Source: Zea mays
Lineage: Eukaryota; Streptophyta; Magnoliopsida; Poales; Poaceae
Direction: 5' to 3'
Length of the DNA stretch: 64,000 bases
Assembly: GCF_902167145.1 (NCBI RefSeq)
Contig: NC_050104.1
Location: 248,001-312,000 of the forward strand
A program made the position numbers and the translations under genes. Below are positions 50,240 through 62,691 of the stretch, one piece after another (position 1 is the first letter of the stretch; each line of letters starts with the position of its first letter). Under the pieces are notes generated by a model. It saw only the letters and a list, made by a program, of their open reading frames with translations. It was not told where the DNA came from and searched no databases.

Positions 50240-53200
50240 CGACCATTTTCAATAATACCATAGGCTAACACCTACGAATTTTTGACAAAGAGATGGTCTC
50301 CACCAGAAATCCAAGAATGTGAAATATGGCAAGGAAACATATGTGGGGTGAGGTGTGTGAGCCTCTGGTCGATGATCAATGGCCACACAACCCCCATTTT
50401 TGTCGAAAATAGCCATGAACGACCATTTTCAATAATACCGAAGGCTAACACCTACGAATTTTTGACCAAGAAATGGTCTCCACCAGAAATCCAAGAATGT
50501 GATCTATGGCAAGGAAACATATGTGGGGTGAGGTGTACGAGCCTCTGGTCGATGATCAATGGCCACACAACCCCCATTTTTGTCGAATATAGCCATGAAC
50601 GACCATTTTCAATAATACAGAAGGCTAACACCTACGGATTTTTGACCAAGAAATCGTCTCCACCAGAAATCCAAGAATATTATCTATGGCAAGGAAACAT
50701 ATGTGGGGTGAGGTGTACGAGCCTCTGGTCGATGATCAATGGCCACACAACCCCCATTTTTGTCGAAACTAGCCATGAACGACCATTTTCAATAATAAAG
50801 AAGGCTAACATGTACGGATTTTTGACCAAGAAATGGTCTCCACGAGAAATCCAAGATTGTGATCTATGGTAATGAAACATATATGGGGTGAGGTTTACGA
50901 GCCTCTAGTCGAAGATAAATGGCCACACAACCCCCATTTTTGTCGAAAATAGCCATGAACGACTATTTTCAATGACACTAAAGGCTAACACCTACGGATT
51001 TTTGACCAAGAACTGGTCTCCACAATAGATCCAAGAATGTGATATATGGCAAGAAAACATATGTGTAGTGAGGTGTATGAGCCTCTGGTTGAAGATAAAT
51101 GGCCACACAACCCCCATTTTTGTCGAAAATAGCCATGAATGACCATTTTCAATAATACCGAAGGATAACACCTATGGATTTTTGACCAAGAAATTGTCTC
51201 CACCAAAAATCCAAGAATGTGATCTATGGCAAGGAAACATATGTGTAGTGAGGTGTATGAGCCTCTGGTTGAAGATCAATGGCAATACAACCCCCATTTT
51301 TATCGAAAATAGCCATGAATGACCATTTTCAAAAATACCGAAGGCTAACACATTCGGATTTTTGCCCAAGAAATGGTCTCCACCAGAAATTCAAGAATGT
51401 GATCTATGGCAAGGAAACATTTGTGGGGTGAGGTGTACGAGCCTCTGTTCGATGATCAATGGCCACACAACCCCCATTTTGTCGAAAATAGCCATGAACG
51501 ACCATTTTCAATAATACCGAAGGCTAACACGTACGAATTTTTGACCAAGAAATGGTCTCCACCAGAAATCCAAGAATGTGATCTATGGAAAGAAACATAT
51601 GTGGGGTGAGGTGTACGAGCCTCTGGTCGATGATAAATGGCCATACAACCCCCATTTTTATCAAAATAGCCATGAACGACCATTTTCAATAATACTAGAG
51701 GCTAACACCTATAGATTTTTGACCAAGAAATGGTCTCCACCAGAAATCCAAGAATTTGATCTATGGCAAGGAAACATATGTGGGGTGAGGTGTACGAGCC
51801 TCTGGTCGATGATAAATGGCCACACAACCCCCATTTTGTCGAAAATAGCCATGAACGACCATTTTCAATAATACCGAAGGCTAACACCTACTGATTTTTG
51901 ACCAAGAAATCGTCTCCACCAGAAATCCAAGAATATGATCTATGGCAAGGAATTATATGTCGGGTGAGGTGTACGAGCCTCTGGTCGATGATCAATGGCC
52001 ACACAACCCCCATTTTTGTCGAAAATAGCCATGAACGATCATTTTCAATAATACCGAAGGCTAACACGTACGGATTTTTGACCAAGAAATGGTATCCACG
52101 AGAAATCCAAGATTTTGATCTATGGCAATAAAACATATGTGGGGTGAGGTGTACGAGCCTCTGGTCGATGATCAATGGCCACACAACCCCCATTTTTGTC
52201 GAAAATAGCCATGAACGACCATTTTCAATAATACCTAAGGCTAACACCTACGGATTTTTGACCAAGAAATGGTCTCCACCAGAAATCCAATAATGTGATC
52301 TATGGCTAGGAAACATATGTGGGGTGAGGTGTACGAGCCTCTGGTCGATTATCAATGGCCACACAACCCCCATTATTGTCGAAAATAGCCATGAACGACT
52401 ATTTTCAATGACACTGAAGGCTAACACCTATGGATTTTTGACCAAGAACTGGTCTCCACCATAGATTCAAGAATGTGATCTATGGCAAGAAAACATATGT
52501 GTAGTGAGGTGTATGAGCCTCTGGTTGAAGATAAATGGCCACACAACCCCCATTTTTGTCGAAAATAGCCATGAATAACCATTTTCAATAATACCGAAGG
52601 CTAACACATTCGGATTTTTTCCCATGAAATGGTCTCCACCAGAAATCCAAGAATGTAATCTACGGCAAGGAAACATATGTGGGTGAGGTGTATGAGCCCC
52701 TAGTCGATGATCAATGGCCACAGAACCTCTATTTTGTTGAAAATAGCCATGAACGACCATTGTCAATAATACCGAAGGCTAACACGTACGGATTTTTGAC
52801 CAAGAAATGGTCTCCACCAGAAATCCAAGAATGTGATCTACGACAAGGAAACATATGTGGGTGAGGCGTACGAGCCTCTGGTCGATGATCAATGGCCACA
52901 CAACCCCCATTTTGTCGAAAATAGCCATGAACGACCACGACCATTTTCAATAATACCGAAGGCTAACACGTACGAATTTTCGACCAAGAAATGGTCTCCA
53001 CTAGAAATCCATGAATGTGATCTATGGCAAGGAAACATATGTGGGGTGAGGTGTACGAGCCTCTGGTTGATGATAAATGGCCACACAACCCCCACTTTTG
53101 ATGAAAATAGCCATGAACGACCATTTTCAATAATACCGAAGGCTAACACCTACGGATTTTTGACCAACAAATGGTCTCCACTAGAAATCCAAGAATGTGG

Positions 53201-56200
53201 TCTATGGCAAGGAAACATATGCGGGGTGAGGTGTATGAGCCTTTGGTTGATGATCAATGGCCACACAACCCCCATTTTTGTCGAAAATAGCTATGAACGG
53301 CCATTTTCAATAATATCGAAGGCTAACACCTACGGATTTTTGACCAAGAAATGGTCACCACCAGAAATCCAAGAATGTGATCTATGGCAAGGAAACATAT
53401 GTGGGGTTAGGTGTACGAGCCTCTGGTCGATAATCAATGGCCACACAACCCCCATTTTTGTCGAAAATAGCACAAAAATGACCATTTTCAATAATACAGA
53501 AGGCTAACACGTACGGATTTTTAACCAAGAAATGGTCTCCACCAGAAATCCAAGAATGTGATCTATAGCAAGAAAATGTATGTGGGGTGAAGTGTACGAG
53601 CCTCTGGTCGATGATCAATGGCCACACAACCCCCATTTTTGTCGAAAATAGCCATGAACGACCATTTTCAATAACACTGAAGGCTAACACCTATGGATTT
53701 TTGACCAAGAAATGGTCTCCACCAGAAATCCAAGAATGTGGTCTATGGCAAGGAAACATATGTGGGTTGAGGTGTATGAGCCTTTGGTCGATGATCAATT
53801 GCCACACAACCCCCATTTTTGTCGAAAATAGCCATGAACGATCATTTTCAATAATACTGAAGGCTAATACCTACGGATTTTTGACCAAAAATGGTCTCCA
53901 CCAAAAATCCAAGAATGTGATCTATGGCAAGGAAACTTATGTGGGGTGAGGTGTACGAGCCTCTTGTCGATGATCAATGGCGACACAACCCCCATTTTTG
54001 TCAAAAATAGCCATGAATGACCATTTTCTATGACACTGAAGGCTAACACCTACGAATTTTTGACCAACAAATGGTCTCCATGAGAAATCGAAGATTGTGA
54101 TCTATGGCAAGAAAACATATGTGGGGTGAAGTGTATGAGCCTCTGGTCGATGATCAATGGCCACACAACCCCCATTTTTGTCGAAAATAGCCATGAACGA
54201 CCATTTTCAATGACACTGAAGGCTAACACCTATGGATTTTTGACCAAGAAATGGTCTCCACCATAAATCCAAGAATGTGATCTATGGCAAGGAAACATAT
54301 GTGTAGTGAGGTGTATGAGCCTCTAGTCGAAGATCAATGGCCACACAACCCCCATTTGTGTCGAAAATAGCCATGAATGACCATTTTCAATAATACCGAA
54401 GGCTAACACGTACAGATTTTTGACCAAGTAATGGTCTCCACCAGAAATCCAAGAATGTGATCTATGGCAAGGAAACATATGTGGGGTGAGGTGTATGAGC
54501 CTCTGGTCGAAGATCAATGGCCACACAACCCCCATTTGTGTCGAAAATAGCCATGAATGACCATTTTCAATAATACCGAAGGCTAACACGTACGGATTTT
54601 TGACCAAGAAATGGTCTCTACCAGAAATCCAAGAATGTGATCTATGGCAAGGAAACATATGTGGGGTGAGGTGTACGAGCCTCTGATCGATGATCAATGG
54701 CCACACAACCCCCATTTTTATCGAAAATAGCCATGAACGACCATTTTCAATAATTCCGAAGGCTAACACCTATGGAATTTTGACCAAGAAATCGTCTACA
54801 CCAGAAATCCAAGAATATGATCTATGACAAGGAAACATATTTGGGGTGAGGTGTATGAGCCTCTGGTCGATGATCAATGGCCACACAACCCCCATTTTTG
54901 TCGAAAACAGCCATGAACGACCATTTTCAATAATACCGAAGGCTAACACGTACGGATTTTTGACCACGAAATGGTCTCCACGAGAAATCCAAGATTGTGA
55001 TCTATGGCAATTAAACATATGTGGGGTGAGTTGTACGAGCCTCTGGTCGATGATAAATGGCCACACAACCCCCATTTTTGTCGAAAATAGCCATGAACGA
55101 CCATTTTCAATAAAACGAAGGCTAACACCAACGGATTTTTGACCAAGAAATGGTCTCCACCAAAAATCCAAGAATGTGATCTATGGCAAGGAAACATATG
55201 TGGGGTGAGGTGTACGAGCCCCTGGTCGATTATGAATGGCCACACAACCCCCATTTTTGTCGAAAATTGCCATGAACGACTATTTTCAATGACACTGAAG
55301 GCTAACACCTATGGATTTTTGACCAAGAACTGGTCTCCACCATAGATCCAGGAATGTGATCTATGGCAAGAAAACATATGTGTAGTGAGGTGTATGAGCC
55401 TCTGGTTGAAGATAAATGGCCACACAACACCCATTTTTGTCGAAAATAGCCATGAATGACCATTTTCAATAATACCGAAGGCTAACACATTCGGATTTTT
55501 GCCCAAGAAATGGTCTCCACCATAAATCCAAAAATGTGATCTATGTCAAGGAAACATATGTGGGGTGAGGTGTATGAGCCTCTGGTCGATGATCAATGGC
55601 CACAAAACCTCTATTTTGTCAAAAATAGCCATGAACGACCATTTTCAATAATACCGAAGGCTAACACGTACGGATTTTTGACCAAGAAATGGTCTCCACC
55701 AGAAATCCAAGAATGTGATCTACGACAAGGAAACATATGTGGGTGAGGTGTACGAGCCCCTGGTCGATGATCAATGGCCACACAACCCCCATTTTGTCGA
55801 AAATAGCCATGAACGACCATTTTCAATAATACCAAAGGCTAACACGTACGAATTTTTGACCAAGAAATGGTCTCCACCAGAAATCCAAGAGTGTGCTCTA
55901 TGGCAAGGAAACATATGTGGGGTGAGGTGTACGAACCTCTGGTCGATGATAAATGGCCACACAACCCCCATTTTTGATGAAAATAGCCATGAACAACCAT
56001 TTTCAATAATACCGAAAGCTAACACCTACGGATTTTTGACCAACAAATGGTCTCCACCAGAAATCCAAGAATGTGGTCTATGGCAAGGAAACATATGTGG
56101 GGTGAGGTGTATGAGCCTTTGGTCGATGATCAATGGCCACACAACCCCCATTTTTGTCGAAAATAGCCATGAACGACCATTTTCAATAATACCAAAGGCC

Positions 56201-59200
56201 AACACCTACAGATTTTTGACCAAGAAATGGTCACCACCAGAAATCCAAGAATGTGGTCTATGGCAAGGAAACACATGTGGGGTGAGGTGTATGAGCCTTT
56301 GGTCGATGATCAATTGCCACACAACCCCCATTTTTGTCGAAAATAGCCATGAACGACGATTTTCAATAATACTGAAGGCTAACACCTACGGATTTTTGAC
56401 CAAGAAATGGTCTCCACCAGAAATCCAAGAATGTGATATATGGTAAGGAAACTTATGTGGGGTGAGGTGTACGATCCTCTGGTCGATGATCAATGGCGAC
56501 ACAACCCCCATTTTTGTCGAAAATAGCCACGAATGACCATTTTCAATGACACTGAAGGCTAACACCTACGAATTTTTGACCAACAAATGGTCTCCACGAG
56601 AAATCCAAGATTCTGATCTATGGCAAGAAAACATATGTGGGGTGAGGTGTACGAGCCTCTGGTCGATGATCAATGGCCACACAACCCCCATTTTGCCGAA
56701 AATAGCCATGAACGACCATTTTCAATAATACCGAAGGCTAACACGTACGAGTTTTTGACGAAGAAATGGTCTCCACCAGAAATCCAAGAATGTGATCTAT
56801 GGCAAGGAAACATATGTGGGGTGAGGTTTATGAGCCTCTAGTCGATGATAAATGGCCACACAACCCCCATTTTTTATGAAAATAGCCATGAACGACCATT
56901 TTCAATAATACCGAAGGCTAACACGTACGGATTTTTGACCAAGAAATGGTCTCCACCAGAAATCCAAGAATACGATCTACGGCAAGGAAACATATGTGGG
57001 GTGAGGTGTTTGAGCCTCTGGTCGATGATCAATGGCCACACAACCCCCATTTTTGTCGAAAATAGCCATGAATGACCATTTTCAATAATACAGAAGGCTA
57101 ACACCTACGGATTTTTGACCAAGAAATGGTCTCCATCAGAAATCAAAGAACGTGATCTACGGCAAGGAAACATATGTGGGGTTAGGTGTATGAGCCTCTG
57201 GTCAACGATCAATGGCCACACAACCCTAATTTTTGTCGAAAATAGCCATGAACGACCATTTTCAATGACACTGAAGGCTAACACCTATGGATTTTTGACC
57301 AAGAAATGGTCTCCACCATAAATCCAGGAATGTGATCTATGGCAAGGAAACATATGTGTAGTGAGGTGTATGAGCCTCTGGTCGAAGATCAATGGCCACA
57401 CAACCCCCATTTTTGTCGAAAATAGCCATGAATGACCATTTTCAAAAATACCAAAGGCTAACACATTCGGATTTTTGCCCAATAAATGGTCTCCACCAGA
57501 AATCCAAGAATGTGATCTATGGCAAGGAAACATATGTGGGGTGAGGTGTACGAGCCTCTGGTCGATGATCAATGGCCACACAACCCCCATTTTGCCGAAA
57601 ATAGCCATGAACGACCATTTTCAATAATACCGAAGGCTAACACGTACTAGTTTTTGACCAAGAAATGGTCTCCACAGAAATCCAAGAATGTGATCTATGG
57701 CAAGGAAACATATGTGGGGTGAGGTTTATGAGCCTCTAGTCGATGATAAATGGCCACACAACCCCCATATTTTATGAAAATAGCCATGAGCGACCATTTT
57801 CAATAATACTAGAGCCTAACACCTACGGATTTTTGACCAAGAAATGGTCTCCACCAGAAATCCAAGAATGTGATCTATGGCAAGGAAACATATGTGGGGT
57901 GAGGTGTATGAGCCTCTGGTCGATGATCAATGGCCACACAACCCCCATTTTTGTCGAAAATAGCCATGAACGACCATTTTCAATAATACCGAAGGCTAAC
58001 ACCTACGGATTTTTGACCAAGAAATGGTCTCCACCAAAAATCCAAGAATGTGATCTATGGCAAGGAAACTTATGTGGGGTGAAGTGTACGAGCCTCTGGT
58101 CGATGACCAATGGCCACACAACACCCATTTTTGTCGAAAATAGCCATGAACGTCCATTTTCAATGACACTGAAGGCTAACACCTATGGATTTTTGACCAA
58201 GAAATGGTCTCCACCATAAATCCAAGAATTTGATCTATGGCAAGGAAACATATGTGGGGTGAGGTGTATGGGCCTCTGGTCGAAGATCAATGGCCACACA
58301 ACCCCCATTTTTGTCGAAAATAGCCATGAATGACCATTTTCAAAAATACCGAAGGCTAACACATTCAGATTTTTGCCCAAGAATGGTCTCCACCAGAAAT
58401 CCAAGAATGTGATCTATGGCAAGGAAACATATGTGGGGTGAGGTGTACGAGCATCTGGTCGATGATCAATGGCCACACAGCCCCCATTTTGTCAAAAATA
58501 GCCATGAACGACCATTTTCAATAATACCGAAGGCTAACACGTACGAATTTTTGACCAAGAAACGTTCACTACCAGAAATCCAAGAATGTGATCTATGGCA
58601 AGGAAACATATGTGGGGTGAGGTGTACGAGCGTCTGGTCGATGATAAATGGCCACACAACCCCCATTTTTGATGAAAATAGCCATGAACGACCATTTTCA
58701 ATAATACCAGAGGCTAATACCTACGGATTTTTTACCAAGAAATCGTCAACACCAGAAATCCAAGAATGTGATCTATGGAAAGGAAACATATGTGGGGTGA
58801 GCTGTATGAGCCTCTGGTCGATGATAAATGGCCACACAACCCCCATTTTTGTCGAAAATAGCCATAAACGACCATTTTCAATAATACCGAAGGCTAACAC
58901 CAACGGATTTTTGACCAAGAAATGGTCCCCACCAGAAATCCAAGAATGTGATCTATGGCAAGAAAACATATGTGGGGTGAAGTGTATGAGCCTCTGGTCG
59001 ATGATCAATGGCCACACAAACCCCATTTTTGTCGAAAATAGCCATGAACGACCATTTTCAATGACACTGAACGCTAACACCTACGGATTTTTGACCAAGA
59101 AATGGTCTCCACCATAAATCCATGAATGTGATCTATGGAAAGGAAAAATGTGTAGTGAGGTGTATGAGCCTTTGGTCGAATATCAATGGCCACACAACCC

Positions 59201-61594
59201 CCATTTTTGTCGAAAATAGCCATGAACGACCATTTTCAATAGTACCGAAGGCTAAAACATTCAGAATTTTGACCAAGAAATGGTCTCCACCAGAAATCAA
59301 AGAATGTGATCTATGGCAAGGAACCATATGTGGGGTGAGGTTTACGAGCCTCTGGTCGATGATCAATGGCCACACAACCCCCATTTTTGTCGAAAATAGC
59401 CATGAATGACCATTTTTAATAATACTGAAGGCTAACACGTACAGATTTTTGACCAATAAATGGTCTCTACCAGAAATCCAAAAATGTGATCTATGGCAAG
59501 GAAACATATGTGGGGTGAGGTGTACGAGCCTTTGGTCGATGATAAATGGCCACACAACCCCCATTTTAGTCGAAATTAGCCATGAACGACCATTTTCAAT
59601 AATACTGAAGGCTAACACCAACGAATTTTTGACTAAGAAATGGTCTCCACCAGAAATCCAAGAATGTGATCTATGGCAAGAAAACCTATGTGGGGTGAAG
59701 TGTATGAGCCTCTGGTCGATGATCAATGGCCACACAAGCCCCATTTTTGTCAGAAATAGCCATGAACGACCATTTTCAATGGCACTGAAGGCTAACACCT
59801 ACGGATTTTTGACCAAGAAATGGTCTCCACCATAAATCCAAGAATGTGATCTATGGAAAGGAAACATATGTGTAGTGAGGTGTATGAGCCTCTGGTTAAA
59901 GATCAATGGCCACACAACCCCCATTTTTGTCGAAAATAGCCATGAATGACAATTTTCAATAACACCGAAGGCTAACACATTCGGATTTTTGCCCAAGAAA
60001 GGGTCTCCACTAGAAATCCAAGAATGTGATCTATGGCAAGGAAACATATCTGGGGTGAGGTGTACGAGCCTCTGGTCGATGATCAATGGCCACACAACCC
60101 CCATTTTGTCGAAAATAGCCATGAACGATCATTTCCAATAATACTGAAGGCTAACACGTACGAATTTTTGACCAAGAAATGGTCTCCACCAGAAATCCAA
60201 GAATGTGATCTATAGCAAGGAAACATATGTGGGGTGAGGTGTACGAGCCTCTGGTCGATGATAAATGGCCACACAACCCCCATTTTTGATGAAAATAGCC
60301 ATGAACGACCATTTTCAATAATACCGAAGGCTAACACCTATGGATTTTTGACCAAGAAATGGTCTCCACCAGATATCCAAGAATGTGATCTATGGAAAGG
60401 AAACATGTGGGGTGAGGTGTATGAGCCTCTGGTCGATGATCAATGGCCAAAGAACCCCCATTTTTGTCAAAAATAGCCATGAACGACCATTTTCAATAAC
60501 ACCGAAAATGGTCTCCACTAGAAATGGTCTCCACTAGAAATCCAAAATGTGATCTATGATATCCAAGAATGTGATCTATGGCAAGGAAACATATGTGGGT
60601 TGAGGTGTACGAGCCTTTGGTCGATGATCAATGGCCACATAACCCCAATTTTTGTCGAAAATAGCCATGAACGACCATTTTCAATGACACTGAAGGGTAA
60701 CACCTACGGATTTTTGACCAAGAAATGGTTTCCACCATAAGTCCAAGAATGTGATCTATGGCAAGGAAACATATGTGGGGTGAGGTGTATGGGCCTCTGG
60801 TCATTGATCAATGGCCACACAACGCCCATTTTTTGTCGAAAATAGCGATCAACGACCATTTTCAATAAAACAGAAGGCTAACACATATGGCTTTTTGACC
60901 AAGAAATGGTCTCCACCAGAAATCCGAGAATGTGATATATGGCAAGGAAACATATGTGGGGTGAGGTGTACGAGCCTCTGGTCGATGATCAATGGCCACA
61001 CAACCCCTATTTTTGTCGAAAATAGCCATGAACGACCATTTTCAATGACACTGAAGGCTAACACCTACGGAATTTTGACGAAGAAATGGTCTCCACCATA
61101 AATCCAAGAATATGATCTATGGCAAGGAAACATATGTGTAGTGAGGTGTATGAGCCTCTGGTCGAAGATCAATGGCCACACAACACCCATTTTTGTAGAA
61201 AATCGCCATGAATGACCATTTTCAATAATACCGAAGGCTAACACATTCAGATTTTTGCCCAAGAAATGGTCTCCACCAGAAATCCAAGAATGTGATCTAT
61301 GGCAATGAAACATATGTGGGGTGAGGTGTACGAGCCTCTGGTCGATGATCAACAGCCACACAACCCCCATTTTTGTCGAAAATAGCCATGAACGACCATT
61401 TTCAATAATACCGAAGGCTAACACCTACGGATTTTTGACCAAGAAACGGTCTCCACTGGAAATCCAAGAATGTGATATATGGCAAGAAAACATATGTGGG
61501 GTGAGGTGTAGGAGCCTCTGGTCGATGATTAATGGCCACACAACCCCCATTTTTGTAGAAAATAGCCATGAACGACCATTTTCAATAATTCCGA
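50237..61594 (+). repeat. Knob 180-bp satellite array (K180), right inverted block
   Basis: About 63 monomers in (+) orientation. They are mostly 180 bp and similar in homogeneity to the main array. Much of this block is an inverted relative of the (-) array. 51,172-51,689 mirrors 49,201-49,703 with coordinate sums of 100,875. 52,428-52,942 mirrors 47,214-47,728 with sums of 100,156, including the private 6-bp duplication (ACGACCACGACC at 52,931; GGTCGTGGTCGT at 47,214). 53.6-56.7 kb mirrors the 37-44 kb blocks, and 59.8-61.4 kb mirrors 26-29 kb. The changing coordinate sums reflect monomer gains and losses between the arms. A damaged stretch lies at 60,501-60,575. Confidence 0.95.
60501..60575 (+). 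repeat. Scrambled K180 monomer with micro-duplications
   Basis: After CAATAACACCGAAAATGG the monomer loses its TACGGATTTTTGACC portion. It then shows TGGTCTCCACTAGAAA twice in direct succession and two GTGATCTATG words separated by ATATCC. The pattern of short direct repeats flanking lost sequence fits replication slippage or microhomology-mediated repair. It is the most disturbed monomer of the right block. Confidence 0.8.
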
Positions 61595-61731
61595 CCAGAG
61601 GCTCATACACCTCACCCCACATATGTTTCCTTTCCATAGATCACATTCTTGGATTTCTGGTGGAGACCATTTCTTGGTCAAAAGTTCGTAGGTGTTAGCC
61701 TTCGGTATTATTGAAAATGGTCGTTCATGGC
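61592..61731 (-). repeat. K180 stub in reversed orientation at the array edge
   Basis: At 61,592-61,594 the (+) array, ending TTCAATAATTCC, passes into (-) sequence GACCAGAGGCTCATACACC. CGA is shared by both parents at the join. The stub is about three quarters of a monomer and is cut in ATGGC by the retrotransposon. It shows that the reversed array extended further right before the insertion, or that it continues on the far side of the element. Confidence 0.9.
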
Positions 61732-62059
61732 TGTTGGAGACTTGTTCTCAAATGCTATGAATCAAGAACAAGGCAACATAAAATGTTAAATGTCAAAAGC
61801 CCTTCGTCCTTCTAATCATTATTTCCCTTCGGATATAATGAATTTAGGACGAAGGTCATGAAGGGCGAACCCTCATTATCATGATATAAAGTGAAGAACA
61901 TTCAAACAAAATACAGAAAGTAGCATAATTTCTGTGTACATTATCATTAATATATTTCTATTTATATTATTTGTGTAAACGAAGATAAATTACAAATGTA
62001 CCTTCGGCTTGAGGGAAAGAAAAGTACAGGCGTGGCGCAAAAGTGAATGCCAAGTCAGC

Positions 62060-62085
62060 GTGAACAGTACAGGGATACTGTTCAC
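62060..62085. other. Perfect 10-bp inverted repeat in the LTR
   Basis: GTGAACAGTA and TACTGTTCAC form a perfect inverted repeat around a 6-base CAGGGA loop. It directly abuts a CTATTTATAGG sequence at 62,086-62,096, whose complement CCTATAAATAG is a good plant TATA box on the - strand. It could be a hairpin in LTR RNA or a dyad binding site upstream of either transcript. No function is demonstrated. Confidence 0.7.
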
Positions 62086-62096
62086 CTATTTATAGG
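62086..62096 (-). promoter_or_regulatory. Possible antisense TATA box in the LTR
   Basis: The - strand reads CCTATAAATAG, a near-ideal TATA box that would direct transcription leftward through the LTR start and into the K180 array. It adjoins the GTGAACAGTA inverted repeat. As a single AT-rich motif it may be fortuitous. Confidence 0.3.
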
Positions 62097-62550
62097 CACA
62101 GGTCGCATCCCATGCAAAATTACATTAATGCCCTTTACATTTATCAATAACCCTATAGTAATTCTTCGAGGTCTAGTTTGGCTTTTCATCTTTAAGTCGG
62201 TTTCCCCTTCCCGCCGTGATGCCGAAGCTCTTCTGCATATAGCTTCGTGATCGCCGTCTCAGTCAAGCTTCGTCTTGACCATGCTTCTGTATACCCGCAA
62301 CCTGATTCCTGATTCCGAAGATACCTGCTCGCATACTTAGAAAGCATTGTCAAATCACGTTTTTTAGGACCTTCGGAAGCCGAAGGCCCCCAACAGTAGC
62401 CCCTCGCAATATTAATTTGTTGGAATGATAAATTTATATTGCGACATGTACGAAGGCTTTGAGCCGAAGGTCCGAAAAAACACCTTCCCTTTGCTAGAAT
62501 AGCAACAGTCTTTGACAAGCGGGACCCTCTAGTTTTTGACATAATGGGTG

Positions 62551-62560
62551 TATAAATAAG
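62551..62560 (+). promoter_or_regulatory. TATA box of the LTR promoter
   Basis: TATAAATAAG occurs after GACATAATGGG and before GGGCTCACCAC. A transcription start would be expected about 25-35 bases downstream, near 62,580-62,590. This leaves a leader of roughly 100 bases before the ATG at 62,692. Position and sequence fit the U3/R boundary of a plant LTR. Confidence 0.65.
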
Positions 62561-62691
62561 GGCTCACCACAATTTATTTGGCACGCTCTCTTGCCATCTG
62601 TTTTGGCTGCTTAAAAAGTTTTCTGCCCACAAGTATTTGGTTGCCTCCCTAGTTTTAAGCTTCGGAAGCGAGAGGCAAGAAATTCGAAGGG

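Noticed and set aside
11699..61698. Over a hundred open frames of 60-243 codons across the K180 arrays as protein genes
   Set aside because: All are translations of the same 180-bp monomer on either strand. They overlap each other, end wherever a monomer has an indel, and have no promoter, start context or recognisable domain.
1..61731. Centromeric satellite CentC or telomeric/subtelomeric repeats
   Set aside because: The monomer length and sequence fit K180 and TR-1; CentC is about 156 bp with a different sequence, and no TTTAGGG arrays are seen.
61732..62500. Kinship between K180 and the retrotransposon because both contain CCGAAGG words
   Set aside because: The shared word is only 7 bases and occurs in unrelated surroundings; no longer match links the LTR to the satellite.
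62192..62542. 116-codon minus-strand open frame in the LTR
   Set aside because: It runs against the LTR promoter, spans the CTTCGG-rich control region and shows no recognisable domain.
62590..62691. tRNA primer-binding site marking the end of the 5' LTR
   Set aside because: No stretch convincingly resembles the usual TGGTATCAGAGC or TGGCGCC-type plant sites; TTTGGCACGC near 62,579 is too weak to call.
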